DNA from: Bin80 sp965220935
Lineage (GTDB): Bacteria; Bacteroidota; Rhodothermia; Rhodothermales; Bin80
Assembly: GCA_965220935.1 (NCBI GenBank)
Contig: OZ244857.1
Location: 1,240,001 to 1,304,000 of the forward strand
Direction: 5' to 3'
DNA length: 64,000 bases
The number at the start of each line of letters is the position of its first letter. The stretch's first letter is position 1. The position numbers were made by a program, and so were the translations under genes. Positions 8,685 through 18,460 of this stretch are shown piece after piece. The notes beneath the pieces are model-generated. The model was given only the letters and a program-made list of their open reading frames with translations, searched no databases and had not been told where the DNA came from.

Positions 8685-10402
8685 CGAGATACAGCAATAA
8701 TGGTTGCAGTTAGGCCTGTCAATACGGTGATGGCAGATAGGATGATCTGATTTCTCTGAGTTCGGATCTGACGATTTCGAACGGTCAGATCATCAAGCCA
8801 TCCGACAAATACGGCATCACTCGGTAGAACTATCTCGTTTGCTCCTTGACGTACAAGGCTACTGCTTCCTCCATAAATATAAATACCTTCGGCCACTGGG
8901 CCCGCACCTCCTGCACGCTCTACATAATATTTGGCTGGTTTATCAGGAATGAAGGTCACGTATCCTGGTTGAGCCACATGCCCAGTCACTAAGACGGTTC
9001 TTTCATTCCGAGGAATGATGAGACGATCACCATCGTAGAGGAGAATATCTTCACCAGTTTCATTAAGGGCAGCAACAATATCTACCGATACATGAGATCC
9101 AATTTCGCCAGAGTATGGTCGTTGAAACCCTTCGGTGAATGCTATTGTAAGTTGTTTACCAATGACTGGAGTTTCTCGAGAGGGTCGGACGGGAATTTCA
9201 GGGACATCTATGGTATTATCTATGAGACTGCGTTCCAGTACGGCTGCATCTAAGTTTGCGCCTGTTTTTAGTCCACCTGCTAACTCTATCAGTTGGCTAA
9301 TAGTAGTCACACCACCCTCAATTTGATACTCACCAGGGTACGACACCCATCCTTCAATACTGGCGACGGCTGTTTCACGCTCATAGACTGATATATGGTC
9401 ACCAGGCTTCAGTACAATCAGCGCAATAGAGTCTGTGCTCACATCTCTAATTGTATGATCAAATAGGCTAGAGAATGTACTTTCGTTCCACCGAAGTAAA
9501 CGTAAACGCATTGATTCATCAAGATCTTGGCCGCCATTTGCTAAGCTGATGATATTTGAAACTGTATCATCAGGGCGCCAGTCATATAATCCAGGCCACG
9601 GAACATCACCAGAAACTCTAATCCCTTCGTTAACGACATGATAGGCAGGAATATTAATTCGGTCTCCATCCCGTAGAACTGGATTGAATTCTATATGTCC
9701 TGTTGTTTGATAGCGAATAAGATCAACTAAGTCTTCTGTGCCGTCAATATGCTGAATATGAATATTCCGAAGAGCAGGCTTGTGCATATCGTTTATGTTC
9801 AGGCGAAAACTACTTTCGGGGACAGCAAAGTCAATCTTGAGGTCATTCTTAGTCTCTTCCGTGACTAAAAGAGGAGATGACAGAGCTTGATGAATCACGT
9901 CACTAACACGTGATCTGGGGAGCATTAAGTAGCGGCCAGTATTGATGGCTAAACCTGTCACATGAACATAAAAACTGCGCGCTTGAATGAGTGATAAGCT
10001 TACAGGTGTATTAGAGTAACGCGATTCAAGGAGTTCGCTTACTTCTAATTTAACATCAGATAGAGATTTTCCACCGACATTGATTGCTCCTATCTCAGGG
10101 AGCGTTAGCGAGCCAGAAACAGATACAGTGATTGGAATTTCAATTGGGGTAACACCGCCAATCATCAATGAAAATACATCACCAGGTCCTAACAGGTATT
10201 CCGTTGGGTTGATAGATCCTTCTAAGGCCAATATACCAGATTGTGCAATTTGTGAAATCATAGCACCACGCATCTGAGACTGCGTATCATCTGGAACAGC
10301 ACTCAGATTTGAGCGTCCAAATACCTGAGAATAAGACTGTAACGGGGCAAGCCATTGGATCAAAACAAGAGCCAGTAAGGCTAAGAATTTATACATCGGC
10401 AT
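8681..10402 (-). CDS. Wza-like polysaccharide export protein with SLBB domains
   Basis: Outer-membrane polysaccharide exporter, 573 residues. A signal peptide (about 1-26) is followed by the Poly_export domain YLLGPGDVFSLMIGG...GSLTLPEIGAINVGG, then at least three SLBB repeats: VSGDVPWPGLYDWRPDDTV, IEGWVSYPGEYQIEGGVTT and VTGHVAQPGYVTFIPDKPA. The protein ends with a hydrophobic helix IILSAITVLTGLTATIIAVS, which matches the outer-membrane helix of Wza-type translocons. It is the first gene of a tight unit with the Wzz-like protein (ATGA overlap) and the polymerase. Together they should build and export a surface polysaccharide. Confidence 0.9.
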   Translation of the reverse strand: MPMYKFLALLALVLIQWLAPLQSYSQVFGRSNLSAVPDDTQSQMRGAMISQIAQSGILALEGSINPTEYLLGPGDVFSLMIGGVTPIEIPITVSVSGSLTLPEIGAINVGGKSLSDVKLEVSELLESRYSNTPVSLSLIQARSFYVHVTGLAINTGRYLMLPRSRVSDVIHQALSSPLLVTEETKNDLKIDFAVPESSFRLNINDMHKPALRNIHIQHIDGTEDLVDLIRYQTTGHIEFNPVLRDGDRINIPAYHVVNEGIRVSGDVPWPGLYDWRPDDTVSNIISLANGGQDLDESMRLRLLRWNESTFSSLFDHTIRDVSTDSIALIVLKPGDHISVYERETAVASIEGWVSYPGEYQIEGGVTTISQLIELAGGLKTGANLDAAVLERSLIDNTIDVPEIPVRPSRETPVIGKQLTIAFTEGFQRPYSGEIGSHVSVDIVAALNETGEDILLYDGDRLIIPRNERTVLVTGHVAQPGYVTFIPDKPAKYYVERAGGAGPVAEGIYIYGGSSSLVRQGANEIVLPSDAVFVGWLDDLTVRNRQIRTQRNQIILSAITVLTGLTATIIAVSR

Positions 10403-10585
10403 ATGTTAATGATGAGAGTAAGCTAGTGGCCGTTGTAGCAGTAAACTATAGGAGGGATTAGTAGGATCGTTGAAACTGCATACATATATTGATGTTTCAT
10501 GAATCACTCTTTGTGCATGGTAATAAATCAAAATATTGCTGAAGTTAAAATCTTTGAATGAAAAACATCAAGATTCTTGATCTAA

Positions 10586-11752
10586 TCAACAAGTGTTGTT
10601 CCGTTCAGAATGAACTGCTTCAATTAGCCTGACCCACAATTGGCGAACTGCTTCGGGTTGAAAAGTTGATTCATAATGTTTACGGGCTGCAATGGATTTT
10701 CTAATCCAACGGTCTTTGTTAGACAATGATTGTAAAGCCAGTGCCACTGCATGTGGGTCATGTGGAGGGACAAGTAATGCCCCCTGCGTTGGATTAACGA
10801 GTGCTTCAAATAAGGGGCGCTGTGTAATGATTACAGGTGTACCGGCACTTAATGCTTCAATGATAGCAAGAGGCTGAGCTTCATGGCCTAATGTACTAGG
10901 AAGGACGAATATATCAGATTTTCGGTGAAGTTCAGCGATTACTTCTCGATCATCAACCGGGCCATGAACTGTGATGCATTCTGCGAGATTGAGATCATTG
11001 ATTTTGCGATAAAACATTTCTTTATCACTGTGATGATTCCAGCGGCCAGCGAAATCAGCCTCAATTGAAAGTCCAACTTTTTTTGCAATGAAAATCCCAT
11101 GCAGTAGATCATAGCACCCTTTCTCTTTGATCATGTGGCTTAAAAACAGTACTCTTAATGGTTTAGATCTTGAATGACTATTGCGTTTAACATTAATTTG
11201 GTGATCATCAGCCATGGGGGTGACATAATTCGGAATGACAGACAGTTTTGTTGGCGGAATCCATCTTGCAACTTGGTTGGCGAGTTCTTGACTTAATACG
11301 ACTACTCGATCAAGCTGGCGCACAAGTTGATTTGCCGTAGCGGAGGTTTTCCAATTTTTAAAAATATCTGCAAAGCTCCCCCAGTGAACAACAGCTACAA
11401 CGGGTTGATTTTTAGTGCAAGGCATAACGGTGAACATATCACGCCAGTGCCCCATAGTTTGGGCAGAAATGCTGCACCATAAAACAAGATTTCCATCCGA
11501 CAGGTGATCTTTCAAAGAAGGCTTTAAACGAAAGTAATGAGACAATGTATGTCTAATTCCAGATAATCCATTTGGTAGTAAAGATTGATCGGATAGTGTC
11601 ATGCTAAAACGATTAATATCATATTCTTCTTTAAGAAGCTCTGCTAGTTGCTCTGTTGCAAGGCTCTGCCCATCAATTGGGGGAGGGTATCGGCCTATGA
11701 TGTGGATGGATTTAAATTTGTCTTCAGTTGAGGGTCTAATATCACTCATCAA
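10586..11752 (-). CDS. GT4 family glycosyltransferase
   Basis: Cytoplasmic or membrane-associated GT-B enzyme, 388 residues. The N-terminus HIIGRYPPPIDGQSLATEQL is a GT4 acceptor-domain start; the donor domain has RVLFLSHMIKEKGCYDLLHG and SDIFVLPSTLGHEAQPLAII followed by EALSAGTPVII, giving the canonical EX7E pair. It should transfer a sugar to a polysaccharide intermediate. It lies at the head of the minus-strand polysaccharide genes, 180 bases upstream of the SLBB exporter gene, and probably shares transcription with it. Donor and acceptor are unknown. The protein starts MMSD; either Met is possible. Confidence 0.86.
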   Translation of the reverse strand: MMSDIRPSTEDKFKSIHIIGRYPPPIDGQSLATEQLAELLKEEYDINRFSMTLSDQSLLPNGLSGIRHTLSHYFRLKPSLKDHLSDGNLVLWCSISAQTMGHWRDMFTVMPCTKNQPVVAVVHWGSFADIFKNWKTSATANQLVRQLDRVVVLSQELANQVARWIPPTKLSVIPNYVTPMADDHQINVKRNSHSRSKPLRVLFLSHMIKEKGCYDLLHGIFIAKKVGLSIEADFAGRWNHHSDKEMFYRKINDLNLAECITVHGPVDDREVIAELHRKSDIFVLPSTLGHEAQPLAIIEALSAGTPVIITQRPLFEALVNPTQGALLVPPHDPHAVALALQSLSNKDRWIRKSIAARKHYESTFQPEAVRQLWVRLIEAVHSERNNTC

Positions 11753-12750
11753 GAAGGGAAGAGAACTCTATTGGCTAGATTAAAATATTTCAACCGCATC
11801 ATACATCCTAAATCAGAAATTGTGACATAGCATCTATGATAGATCACTCTCGTGTAAGCTAAGATCACGATCGCATTTAGTTAATGGGGGATGAAGCTCC
11901 CTAACAAGAAAATCATAGTCGTAAAGGAGAACTGCCAGATTGAGCAATAATTAATGAGCTTGGTAAATGATGTAGCAGATAATTTTTGAACTCATTCTCT
12001 AATAGGCTTTGCAAATACTTTGGGTGCAACCGTACGCAGGTCTATCTGAACTTAACCCTATTTTGGCGAATTTCAAGACTCCAGAAGCAACCATGATTCC
12101 CACTTATGACTAAATTTGTAGGTTTTAAGAAAAAAAAGTCCCACTTTGTATCTTTTTGAGCAAAATTAGGGCAGGTTTCCCACCTTGTTATCCCACTTTT
12201 AATCTTTTTATATCATTAGATGTGTGCCCATGTAGATACGACAAAGTAGGCTTAATAATTTCTGAAATATTGCATAAACTCCTTGAATTAATCAGGCTTT
12301 TCACATAACAAGATGTAATTTTTCAAGCATTTTAATAACTCAAAAATAAATAGGGTTAAGTTCAGGTCTATCACCTGAAAGGTTAGACCATAAGTACCTC
12401 CATAGAGAACTTCAAGAAATGGTTATGAAAGGTGTCTTAGATTTGAGTATGATGGCCTGAGAACTAAAATCATTCAGGTTGATTATATGCCTACGTTTTT
12501 ATGACTCGTTAAATTTACCAGTGAATACAGTTGATTGATTTAGTTTGTTTCATATCTTGAATATGATTGTACCCGTTACACATTCGCATGAAAATCTGAA
12601 AAATGTTTGTAATTTAGAATATAACATAGTGAGCTTGACCATGGCAGATGTACCAGAATCCAAAGATATTGCGTCTAATAATAACACCTTATCATAGGTG
12701 GATCATTTAATTCACGAATATAATTTCAAACAATCACAAATTTGAAGTCC
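11753..12750. other. Long intergenic region carrying a MITE-like element
   Basis: Almost 1 kb without a credible gene, between the divergent GT4 gene and clpX. The middle (12047-12364) is a small inverted-repeat element described separately. The rest is AT-rich, contains only frames of fewer than 20 codons, and presumably the clpX promoter close to 12700. Confidence 0.6.
12047..12364. mobile_element. MITE-like element, 318 bp, 17-bp inverted ends, 8-bp TSD
   Basis: TGAACTTAACCCTATTT at 12047-12063 is exactly inverted at 12348-12364. Immediately outside the two ends stands the same octamer GGTCTATC (12039-12046 and 12365-12372), a target-site duplication. The 284-bp interior has no reading frame of note, so the element is non-autonomous. 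Inside, an imperfect 19-bp direct repeat (17 of 19 identical) lies at 12139-12157 and 12191-12209. Elements with 8-bp duplications include several IS families; no transposase in this window has ends resembling these, so the mobilising parent is unknown. That this is a transposed element rests on ends plus duplication. Confidence 0.75.
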
Positions 12751-14025
12751 ATGAGTGACAACAGAGATGATAACCAACTTCATTGCTCATTTTGTAACCG
12801 CACTAGTGATGAGGTAAATTCCCTCATTGCTGGTCAAGATGTATTTATTTGCGATCACTGTATTGCAGATGCTCAGATCATTCTGGACGACTCAGAAAAA
12901 ACTAAGTCAAAAGTTAAGCACTCTACAACCGCAAAAAGAAAAGTTGCACGCAAGCAATTATTGCCGAAACAAATCAAGAAAAAATTGGATGAGTATGTGA
13001 TTGGTCAGGATTATGCAAAAAAATCTTTGGCAGTTGCTGTCTACAATCATTATAAGCGAGTTGATGCAGAGCAGTTCGTCACCGACTATAAAGATGTTGA
13101 AATTGAAAAATCAAATATCCTTCTGTTAGGGTCAAGCGGTACGGGCAAGACATTATTAGCAAGGACGCTGGCGCGAATTCTGGAAGTCCCTTTTTCTATT
13201 AGTGATGCTACTGCACTCACTGAGGCAGGGTATGTAGGAGAGGATGTTGAAACGATCCTGTCCAATTTACTCTCCGCTGCTGAATTTGAGGTTGAAGATG
13301 CAGAGCGCGGAATCATATTTATTGATGAAGTTGATAAAATTGCTCGGAAAAGTCATAATGCTTCCATTACGCGTGACGTATCGGGCGAAGGGGTACAGCA
13401 GGCACTACTTAAGGTACTTGAGGGAACGATCGCTGGGGTTCCTCCCAAGGGTGGACGCAAGCATCCAGAACAGAGTCTTGTCAATGTTAACACAAGTGGA
13501 ATTCTATTTATATGCGGGGGCGCTTTTGAAGGACTTCCAGAGATTATCGCTCGCAGACTCAATGTTAATCATATCGGATTTACATCAAATAATGAGCGGA
13601 GACATGCGAATTCCGACACATCTATTTTTCAGCATGTAGAACCCGAAGATTTGGTTCAGTATGGATTAATTCCTGAGCTCATTGGTAGACTGCCGGTTTG
13701 TGCTGGATTACAATCTCTCTCGGATGAAGAGATGATGAGAATCCTGACTGAACCCAAAAATGCAATCGTCAGGCAGTATCAGAAGTTATTTGCTCTTGAT
13801 GGCGTTCATCTCGTATTTGATGATGCTGCATTGCATGGTATTGTTAAACGTGCGAGAGCATTGGGGACAGGTGCTCGAGGCCTTCGCAGTGTTTTAGAGC
13901 AGTCTATGTTACATATTATGTATGAGATTCACAGTCTGAAAGATGTTGGAGTATGCAATATAACCGAAGAAACAGTTACAATGGGAAAGCCACCCATTTA
14001 CGAAAAACGCAAGGCATCTGCCTAA
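12751..14025 (+). CDS. clpX: ATP-dependent Clp protease ATP-binding subunit ClpX
   Basis: Hexameric AAA+ unfoldase that delivers substrates to ClpP. The N-terminal zinc domain has the four Cys in CSFCNR and FICDHC. The AAA+ core shows Walker A LGSSGTGKT, pore loop GYVGEDVE, Walker B IIFIDEVDK, the RKH loop GGRKHPEQ and the ClpP-binding loop tripeptide IGF in NHIGFTSN. A sensor-2 stretch GTGARGLRSVLE follows. About 424 residues from the chosen ATG is the normal ClpX length; an in-frame TTG nine bases upstream (12742) is possible but unneeded. No clpP is adjacent, although the two are often neighbours in other bacteria. A small hairpin overlaps the stop. Confidence 0.95.
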   Translation: MSDNRDDNQLHCSFCNRTSDEVNSLIAGQDVFICDHCIADAQIILDDSEKTKSKVKHSTTAKRKVARKQLLPKQIKKKLDEYVIGQDYAKKSLAVAVYNHYKRVDAEQFVTDYKDVEIEKSNILLLGSSGTGKTLLARTLARILEVPFSISDATALTEAGYVGEDVETILSNLLSAAEFEVEDAERGIIFIDEVDKIARKSHNASITRDVSGEGVQQALLKVLEGTIAGVPPKGGRKHPEQSLVNVNTSGILFICGGAFEGLPEIIARRLNVNHIGFTSNNERRHANSDTSIFQHVEPEDLVQYGLIPELIGRLPVCAGLQSLSDEEMMRILTEPKNAIVRQYQKLFALDGVHLVFDDAALHGIVKRARALGTGARGLRSVLEQSMLHIMYEIHSLKDVGVCNITEETVTMGKPPIYEKRKASA

Positions 14026-14040
14026 AAACATCAGGCAGAT
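14016..14040 (+). terminator. Stem-loop at the end of clpX, possible weak terminator
   Basis: ATCTGCCT (14016-14023) pairs with AGGCAGAT (14033-14040) across a 9-base A-rich loop, overlapping the clpX stop codon. No T-run follows, so intrinsic termination is uncertain; a second small inverted repeat (ACCCATTCTATGGGT) follows near 14045. Confidence 0.3.
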
Positions 14041-14317
14041 AATTACCCATTCTATGGGTTGTCATCTTACTCAAAGACAGTTCATATAGAGTACTCTTCC
14101 AAAATACTCTGCGAGTCTTACAGCGAAAAACTGTCAAACAGACGAACTACGCCACTAAGACTTGAGACAGATTTTCTATGATTAATGGGTTTTGTAACTA
14201 AATTTGACATAGCACTTTATTCAATTGATCTGCCTTTTTGCAGGAATTCTCTGATTGCAGGGATGATTTTGACATAAGTTAAATGATGGTGATTTATTAG
14301 AGGCCGACAGATATTAA

Positions 14318-14590
14318 TCAGCGAGTTTGTTTGGGCAGACGAAAAAGAAGCGTAAAAATAATTGGTAAAACTTCATAGGGATGCCCAAGTCTAATCAAAC
14401 CCACAGAAAAATAATTGTGTATAAGGTCGTCAATAGAGCGGGTAGTAAGGTTGCCTGAGCAACCATTTTGAAAGACAAAGTCTATCGAGTGCCCGTCTAG
14501 AAAAGCACTTAATAACGCTGAATCGCCTATTCTGTATGGGTTTATATCTTCAAAATAAGCTTTATTTTGTTGCGAAGATTTTGCGGCCAT
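14318..14590 (-). CDS. Hypothetical protein, 90 aa
   Basis: Lone frame of 90 residues in an otherwise empty stretch of about 800 bases between clpX and ytxJ. It begins MAAKSSQQNKAYFEDINPYR and has a hydrophobic stretch YEVLPIIFTLLFRL near the end. No domain or motif is recognised and the composition is not clearly coding. It may be a genuine small protein or chance; no neighbour supports a role. Confidence 0.3.
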   Translation of the reverse strand: MAAKSSQQNKAYFEDINPYRIGDSALLSAFLDGHSIDFVFQNGCSGNLTTRSIDDLIHNYFSVGLIRLGHPYEVLPIIFTLLFRLPKQTR

Positions 14591-14836
14591 TTTCTAAATT
14601 ACGCGTTAATGGTGCTACTAATGGGAGTTTTCAGCATAAGCCATGTCGTTTGTTACCTTGAATTCACACACCTTTGTAAATCTGCAAGCGAAATGATCTG
14701 CGACAAATGTCATATAGAATAGGAACATCAAAGAAAATTTCCTATTTCTGGACGGGCACTATCTAATTCGGACCATATGAATCAGTAGACGGTCCTGCAA
14801 ACAAACACAACAGTATGGAAGGTGCATATATCAAGC

Positions 14837-15160
14837 CTATTGAGATTGAGCGGCTTTATGGATGCAATCAGCAGTCACGTTACGATGTGATGCATCAAAG
14901 ATTGATTTTCCCTGATGAATTAAAATCACTTGAGGCGATTCATGCCGAATCCCGAAATGAGACTCAATGTGATTGGATAATGGGCGCGCAGTCTGGACAG
15001 TCAGTTCATAGACGGGTATTTTGACAACTTCCATTTCTCGTTTTGCATCAGCAGAAAGGTCACATGTGGAGCTATGTTTGAATAGGGCAACAGTCTCGGA
15101 TTGAGATTTATCTAATATTGCAGAAAAATCATCAAGCGTAGCGATAATCTGATAAGACAT
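14837..15160 (-). CDS. ytxJ: YtxJ family monothiol bacilliredoxin
   Basis: Small thioredoxin-fold protein (107 residues) of the YtxJ/DUF2847 family, a monothiol bacilliredoxin thought to remove bacillithiol from S-bacillithiolated proteins in the cytoplasm. The active-site Cys is Cys33 in FKHSSTCDLS; the family's conserved HESPQVILI and the preceding FGIR are also present. Its presence suggests that the organism uses bacillithiol, as many Bacteroidota relatives do. It is divergent from the pepF-like gene that follows. There is no visible operon partner. Confidence 0.85.
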   Translation of the reverse strand: MSYQIIATLDDFSAILDKSQSETVALFKHSSTCDLSADAKREMEVVKIPVYELTVQTARPLSNHIESHFGIRHESPQVILIHQGKSIFDASHRNVTADCIHKAAQSQ

Positions 15161-15238
15161 ATTAAGTGATAATATTTAGAATGAGGTACAACAATTAATC
15201 AGAACTTGTGTTTACGTGATTTTCAAATAATTGATGCA

Positions 15239-17035
15239 ATGAATAACAAAGAGACAGGCGCAGAAAACGTACGTTGGGATCTTGCTCATCTTTATTCTGA
15301 TGAGTCTATTTTGAGAGAAGATCTAGACAATATTGACGCTCAGGCCGAAGCGTTTAACAAAAAATGGCGGGGGAAAGTTGATTCATTAACAGCCTCCCAG
15401 CTACAAGATGCCTTACATGAATTTGAGACTCTACAAGAAAGACTTGGTCAAGCGTTAACCTATGCCTATTTATATTGGTGCACATCCACAAATGATCCTG
15501 CTCGTGGAGCACTATTGCAATATGTTCGTGAGACCTCCACGCAAATTGATTCAAGATTGATATTTTTTACAGTAGAGTGGCAGGAGGTGATTGATGCCCA
15601 GGCCACACGGCTGATCAATGATGATGCACTGGTGCATTACAAGCATTATCTGGAGCGTGAGAGACTATTCAAAGACTTTACGATGTCAGAGCCCGAGGAA
15701 GCCATTATTGCAGAAATGCATGTCACAGGTAAATCAGCTTGGATGCGTTATTTTTCTGAGACGATGAGCCAAATGCGGTTCAATCTCAGAGGTGAAACTT
15801 TGACACAAGAAGATATTCTTGGAAAGTTGCACAGTCATGATCGCCAGATACGCAAGGAAGCTTCAGAAATCTTCACTCAGCAGCTGATTAAAAAAGAACA
15901 TTCGCTCACCTATATTTTTAACACGCTACTTGCTGATAAGGCTTCAAATGACCGCATTCGCGGATTAACCCATTGGCTACAAACACGAAATATAGGCAAT
16001 GAGATTTCGGATGAAACTGCGGAAGCATTAATTAATGCGGTTACTAGTCGCTACGATTTGGTGGCTCGGTTCTACCATCTCAAAGCCAAGATACTGGGAC
16101 TTTCTCCACTCTATGATTACGATCGATATGCGCCTATTTCTGAGGGTAACTCGTTCTACTCATGGGATGAAGCACAATCTATCACTCTAAAGAGTTATCG
16201 TAATTTTCATCCGCTTCTTGCAGAAATTGCGGAGCGATTTTTCACAGAAAAATGGATACATGCGCCAGTTCAAGAGGATAAACAAGGTGGAGCATTCAGT
16301 CACGGTGCTGTTCCTAGCGTGCATCCTTATGTGATGGTCAACTATACTGCACGAGCCAGAGATGTCCAAACGTTGGCGCATGAGTTAGGACACGGTGTAC
16401 ATCAGTTCCTTTCGCGAGAACGAGGATATTTACAGGCTTCAACCCCATTAACTACCGCCGAAACTGCCTCTGTCTTTGGCGAAATGCTTACATTTCAACG
16501 CTTACTCGCACATCAAGAAGATCCCCACGACCGATTGGCTCTTTTAATTGGGAAAATTGACGATACGATGGCAACCGTATTTCGTCAGGTCTCAATGAGT
16601 CGTTTTGAGGATGCAATTCACACTGCCAGGCGTGATCAGGGAGAATTGCCAGCAAAAACGTACGGAGATTTATGGATATCTACACAGTCGGCGATGTTTG
16701 CCGACAGCGTCATACTGACAGATCATTATCGCCATTGGTGGAGTTATATTCCCCATTTTTTACATACACCAGGTTATGTATATGCCTATGCTTTTGGTGA
16801 ATTACTTGTGTTAGTACTCTATGCCCGCTACCTCGAATTTCCAGATGAATTTCCAGATCAATATATTGAATTAATGCGGGCAGGAGGGTCGGACTGGCCT
16901 CATGTTTTGGTTGGACGTCTAGGCCTGAATTTACAGGATCCAAACTTCTGGGTTCAAGGTCTGGGCGCAATTGAACAGCTTATTGAACAAGCCGAAGCCA
17001 GCTATGATGCTTTACAACGCCGACCAACCTTATAA
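15239..17035 (+). CDS. pepF: Oligoendopeptidase F, M3B metallopeptidase
   Basis: Cytoplasmic zinc metallopeptidase that cleaves medium-sized peptides. The catalytic HExxH motif is AHELGHGVHQF (about residue 381), with the third zinc ligand in TTAETASVFGEML about 25 residues later, as in the M3 family. The N-terminal half is the helical lid domain, starting VRWDLAHLYSD. At 598 residues it matches PepF. I chose the ATG at 15239; an in-frame TTG at 15206 would add 11 residues with no family support. The gene stands alone on the plus strand, divergent from ytxJ, and is followed by a 270-base gap before the defence genes. Confidence 0.93.
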   Translation: MNNKETGAENVRWDLAHLYSDESILREDLDNIDAQAEAFNKKWRGKVDSLTASQLQDALHEFETLQERLGQALTYAYLYWCTSTNDPARGALLQYVRETSTQIDSRLIFFTVEWQEVIDAQATRLINDDALVHYKHYLERERLFKDFTMSEPEEAIIAEMHVTGKSAWMRYFSETMSQMRFNLRGETLTQEDILGKLHSHDRQIRKEASEIFTQQLIKKEHSLTYIFNTLLADKASNDRIRGLTHWLQTRNIGNEISDETAEALINAVTSRYDLVARFYHLKAKILGLSPLYDYDRYAPISEGNSFYSWDEAQSITLKSYRNFHPLLAEIAERFFTEKWIHAPVQEDKQGGAFSHGAVPSVHPYVMVNYTARARDVQTLAHELGHGVHQFLSRERGYLQASTPLTTAETASVFGEMLTFQRLLAHQEDPHDRLALLIGKIDDTMATVFRQVSMSRFEDAIHTARRDQGELPAKTYGDLWISTQSAMFADSVILTDHYRHWWSYIPHFLHTPGYVYAYAFGELLVLVLYARYLEFPDEFPDQYIELMRAGGSDWPHVLVGRLGLNLQDPNFWVQGLGAIEQLIEQAEASYDALQRRPTL

Positions 17036-17302
17036 CATGTCTGGTGATGCAAGCGCTTGAAATATGTAAAAATTTAGGGGTAGATCAGTGATTTTTTGAC
17101 GAAAAAAGAGCAGTCATGGAATACTTTTTTGAATGATCAATTCGCGAGTTGAAGTGATTATGGTCCTATAACGGTTTAATCTTACACAAACGCTTCACTT
17201 TAATGAAGTTTCAATATGATGCGAGCTGACGTTCGCTGCGGTGTCGGGAATATCAATGGAACCGGCACATAAATTGTGCGTTACCAAAGAATATACTATC
17301 CT

Positions 17303-18460
17303 ATGATCATGATAGAGACTGAAGAATCAAAGACCAAAACATTGGATATCCCCACACAAAATAATAGCGTGAGTGATGATTCTGAGATAGATGATGCCGA
17401 TGATGATGATATTTCAATTCCGTTTGATTATGATATCACATCATTCGGTGCAGACTTTCCAGTGGACGCTCTGGTTCGTCGCATGAATAGTGGTGACATT
17501 ATTGTTCCTACTTTTGGAGAATATGTCAGTATTGACAGCGGGATTGTAGGTTTTCAAAGGAATTTGGTATGGAGTAAGCCGAAGTCCGATAGATTTATTG
17601 AATCTCTACTAATTGGTTTGCCAGTACCAGGAATTTTTCTTGTTAGAGATCAGGATCAAAAGTTACTTGTTTTAGATGGTCAACAGCGACTTCGTACACT
17701 GCAAAAATTTTATGACTCATCAAATACAGAAAAAAGATATAGGCTTACTAAGGTTCTTCCACAATTTGTGGGCAAAAGATATGATCAACTAGATCCATCT
17801 GATCGAAGACGCCTTGATGACAGCATTATCCATGCTACCATAGTCAGACAGGATCAGCCCACAGATGATCAAACTAGTATCTATAATATTTTTGAGCGCT
17901 TGAATACTGGCGGGGTGAACCTTAACCCACAAGAAATTCGCGCGGCTCTGTACCATGGAGAATTTGCTCAACTCCTGATAGAACTTAATCAAGATTCTCA
18001 CTGGCGTTCACTCTATGGAATAGAATCTAAACGACTTAAAGATTTAGAAATGATTCTTCGTTTTTTCGCTTTTTATTTCAACGGAGAGAATTATGCTAGG
18101 CCCTTAAAAAAATTTTTGAATGATTTTATGGGAAAAAATCGAAATCTAGAATCTCACAGTAAACACGAACTTGAAAAAATATTTACCCAAACCGTTTCAT
18201 TTATAGACCGCCATCTTGGTAAAGATGCATTTAGACCTGATGGAGTGTTGAATGCCGCTGCTATGGATTCTATTATGACAGGCATTGCTAAACGAATCCA
18301 AAAAGGGTCCATCAACAATGTAGCCGAGATCAAAATTCAGATTCAGAGGTTGTTCAGTAATGAGCGTTTTATATCTTCAATTAAAACTGGAACGTCTCAT
18401 GAGGATAAAGTTCACACAAGACAACATCTTGCAAGTGAGGCTTTCTCCAAAATACAATGA
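17303..18460 (+). CDS. DUF262 domain protein (ParB/GmrS-like nuclease fold)
   Basis: DUF262 proteins have a ParB/Srx-like fold and occur in defence systems such as the GmrSD modification-dependent restriction enzymes, where the N-terminal part is an NTPase. Here the hallmark DGQQRLRTLQKF lies about residue 125, preceded by GFQRNLVWSKPKSDRFIESL and LIGLPVPGIFLV; a second conserved patch is FERLNTGGVNLNPQEIRAAL. The DUF1524 HNH domain of GmrD is absent, the protein ending at 385 residues. An acidic Asp-rich stretch precedes the domain. Start ATG 17303 is chosen over GTG 17276. The stop overlaps the next gene's ATG (ATGA), so the pair is coupled; the partner is a HEPN-like protein. Confidence 0.83.
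   Translation: MIMIETEESKTKTLDIPTQNNSVSDDSEIDDADDDDISIPFDYDITSFGADFPVDALVRRMNSGDIIVPTFGEYVSIDSGIVGFQRNLVWSKPKSDRFIESLLIGLPVPGIFLVRDQDQKLLVLDGQQRLRTLQKFYDSSNTEKRYRLTKVLPQFVGKRYDQLDPSDRRRLDDSIIHATIVRQDQPTDDQTSIYNIFERLNTGGVNLNPQEIRAALYHGEFAQLLIELNQDSHWRSLYGIESKRLKDLEMILRFFAFYFNGENYARPLKKFLNDFMGKNRNLESHSKHELEKIFTQTVSFIDRHLGKDAFRPDGVLNAAAMDSIMTGIAKRIQKGSINNVAEIKIQIQRLFSNERFISSIKTGTSHEDKVHTRQHLASEAFSKIQ

Noticed and set aside
14815..15024. 69-codon plus-strand ORF opposite ytxJ
   Set aside because: Shadow of ytxJ; no independent signal.
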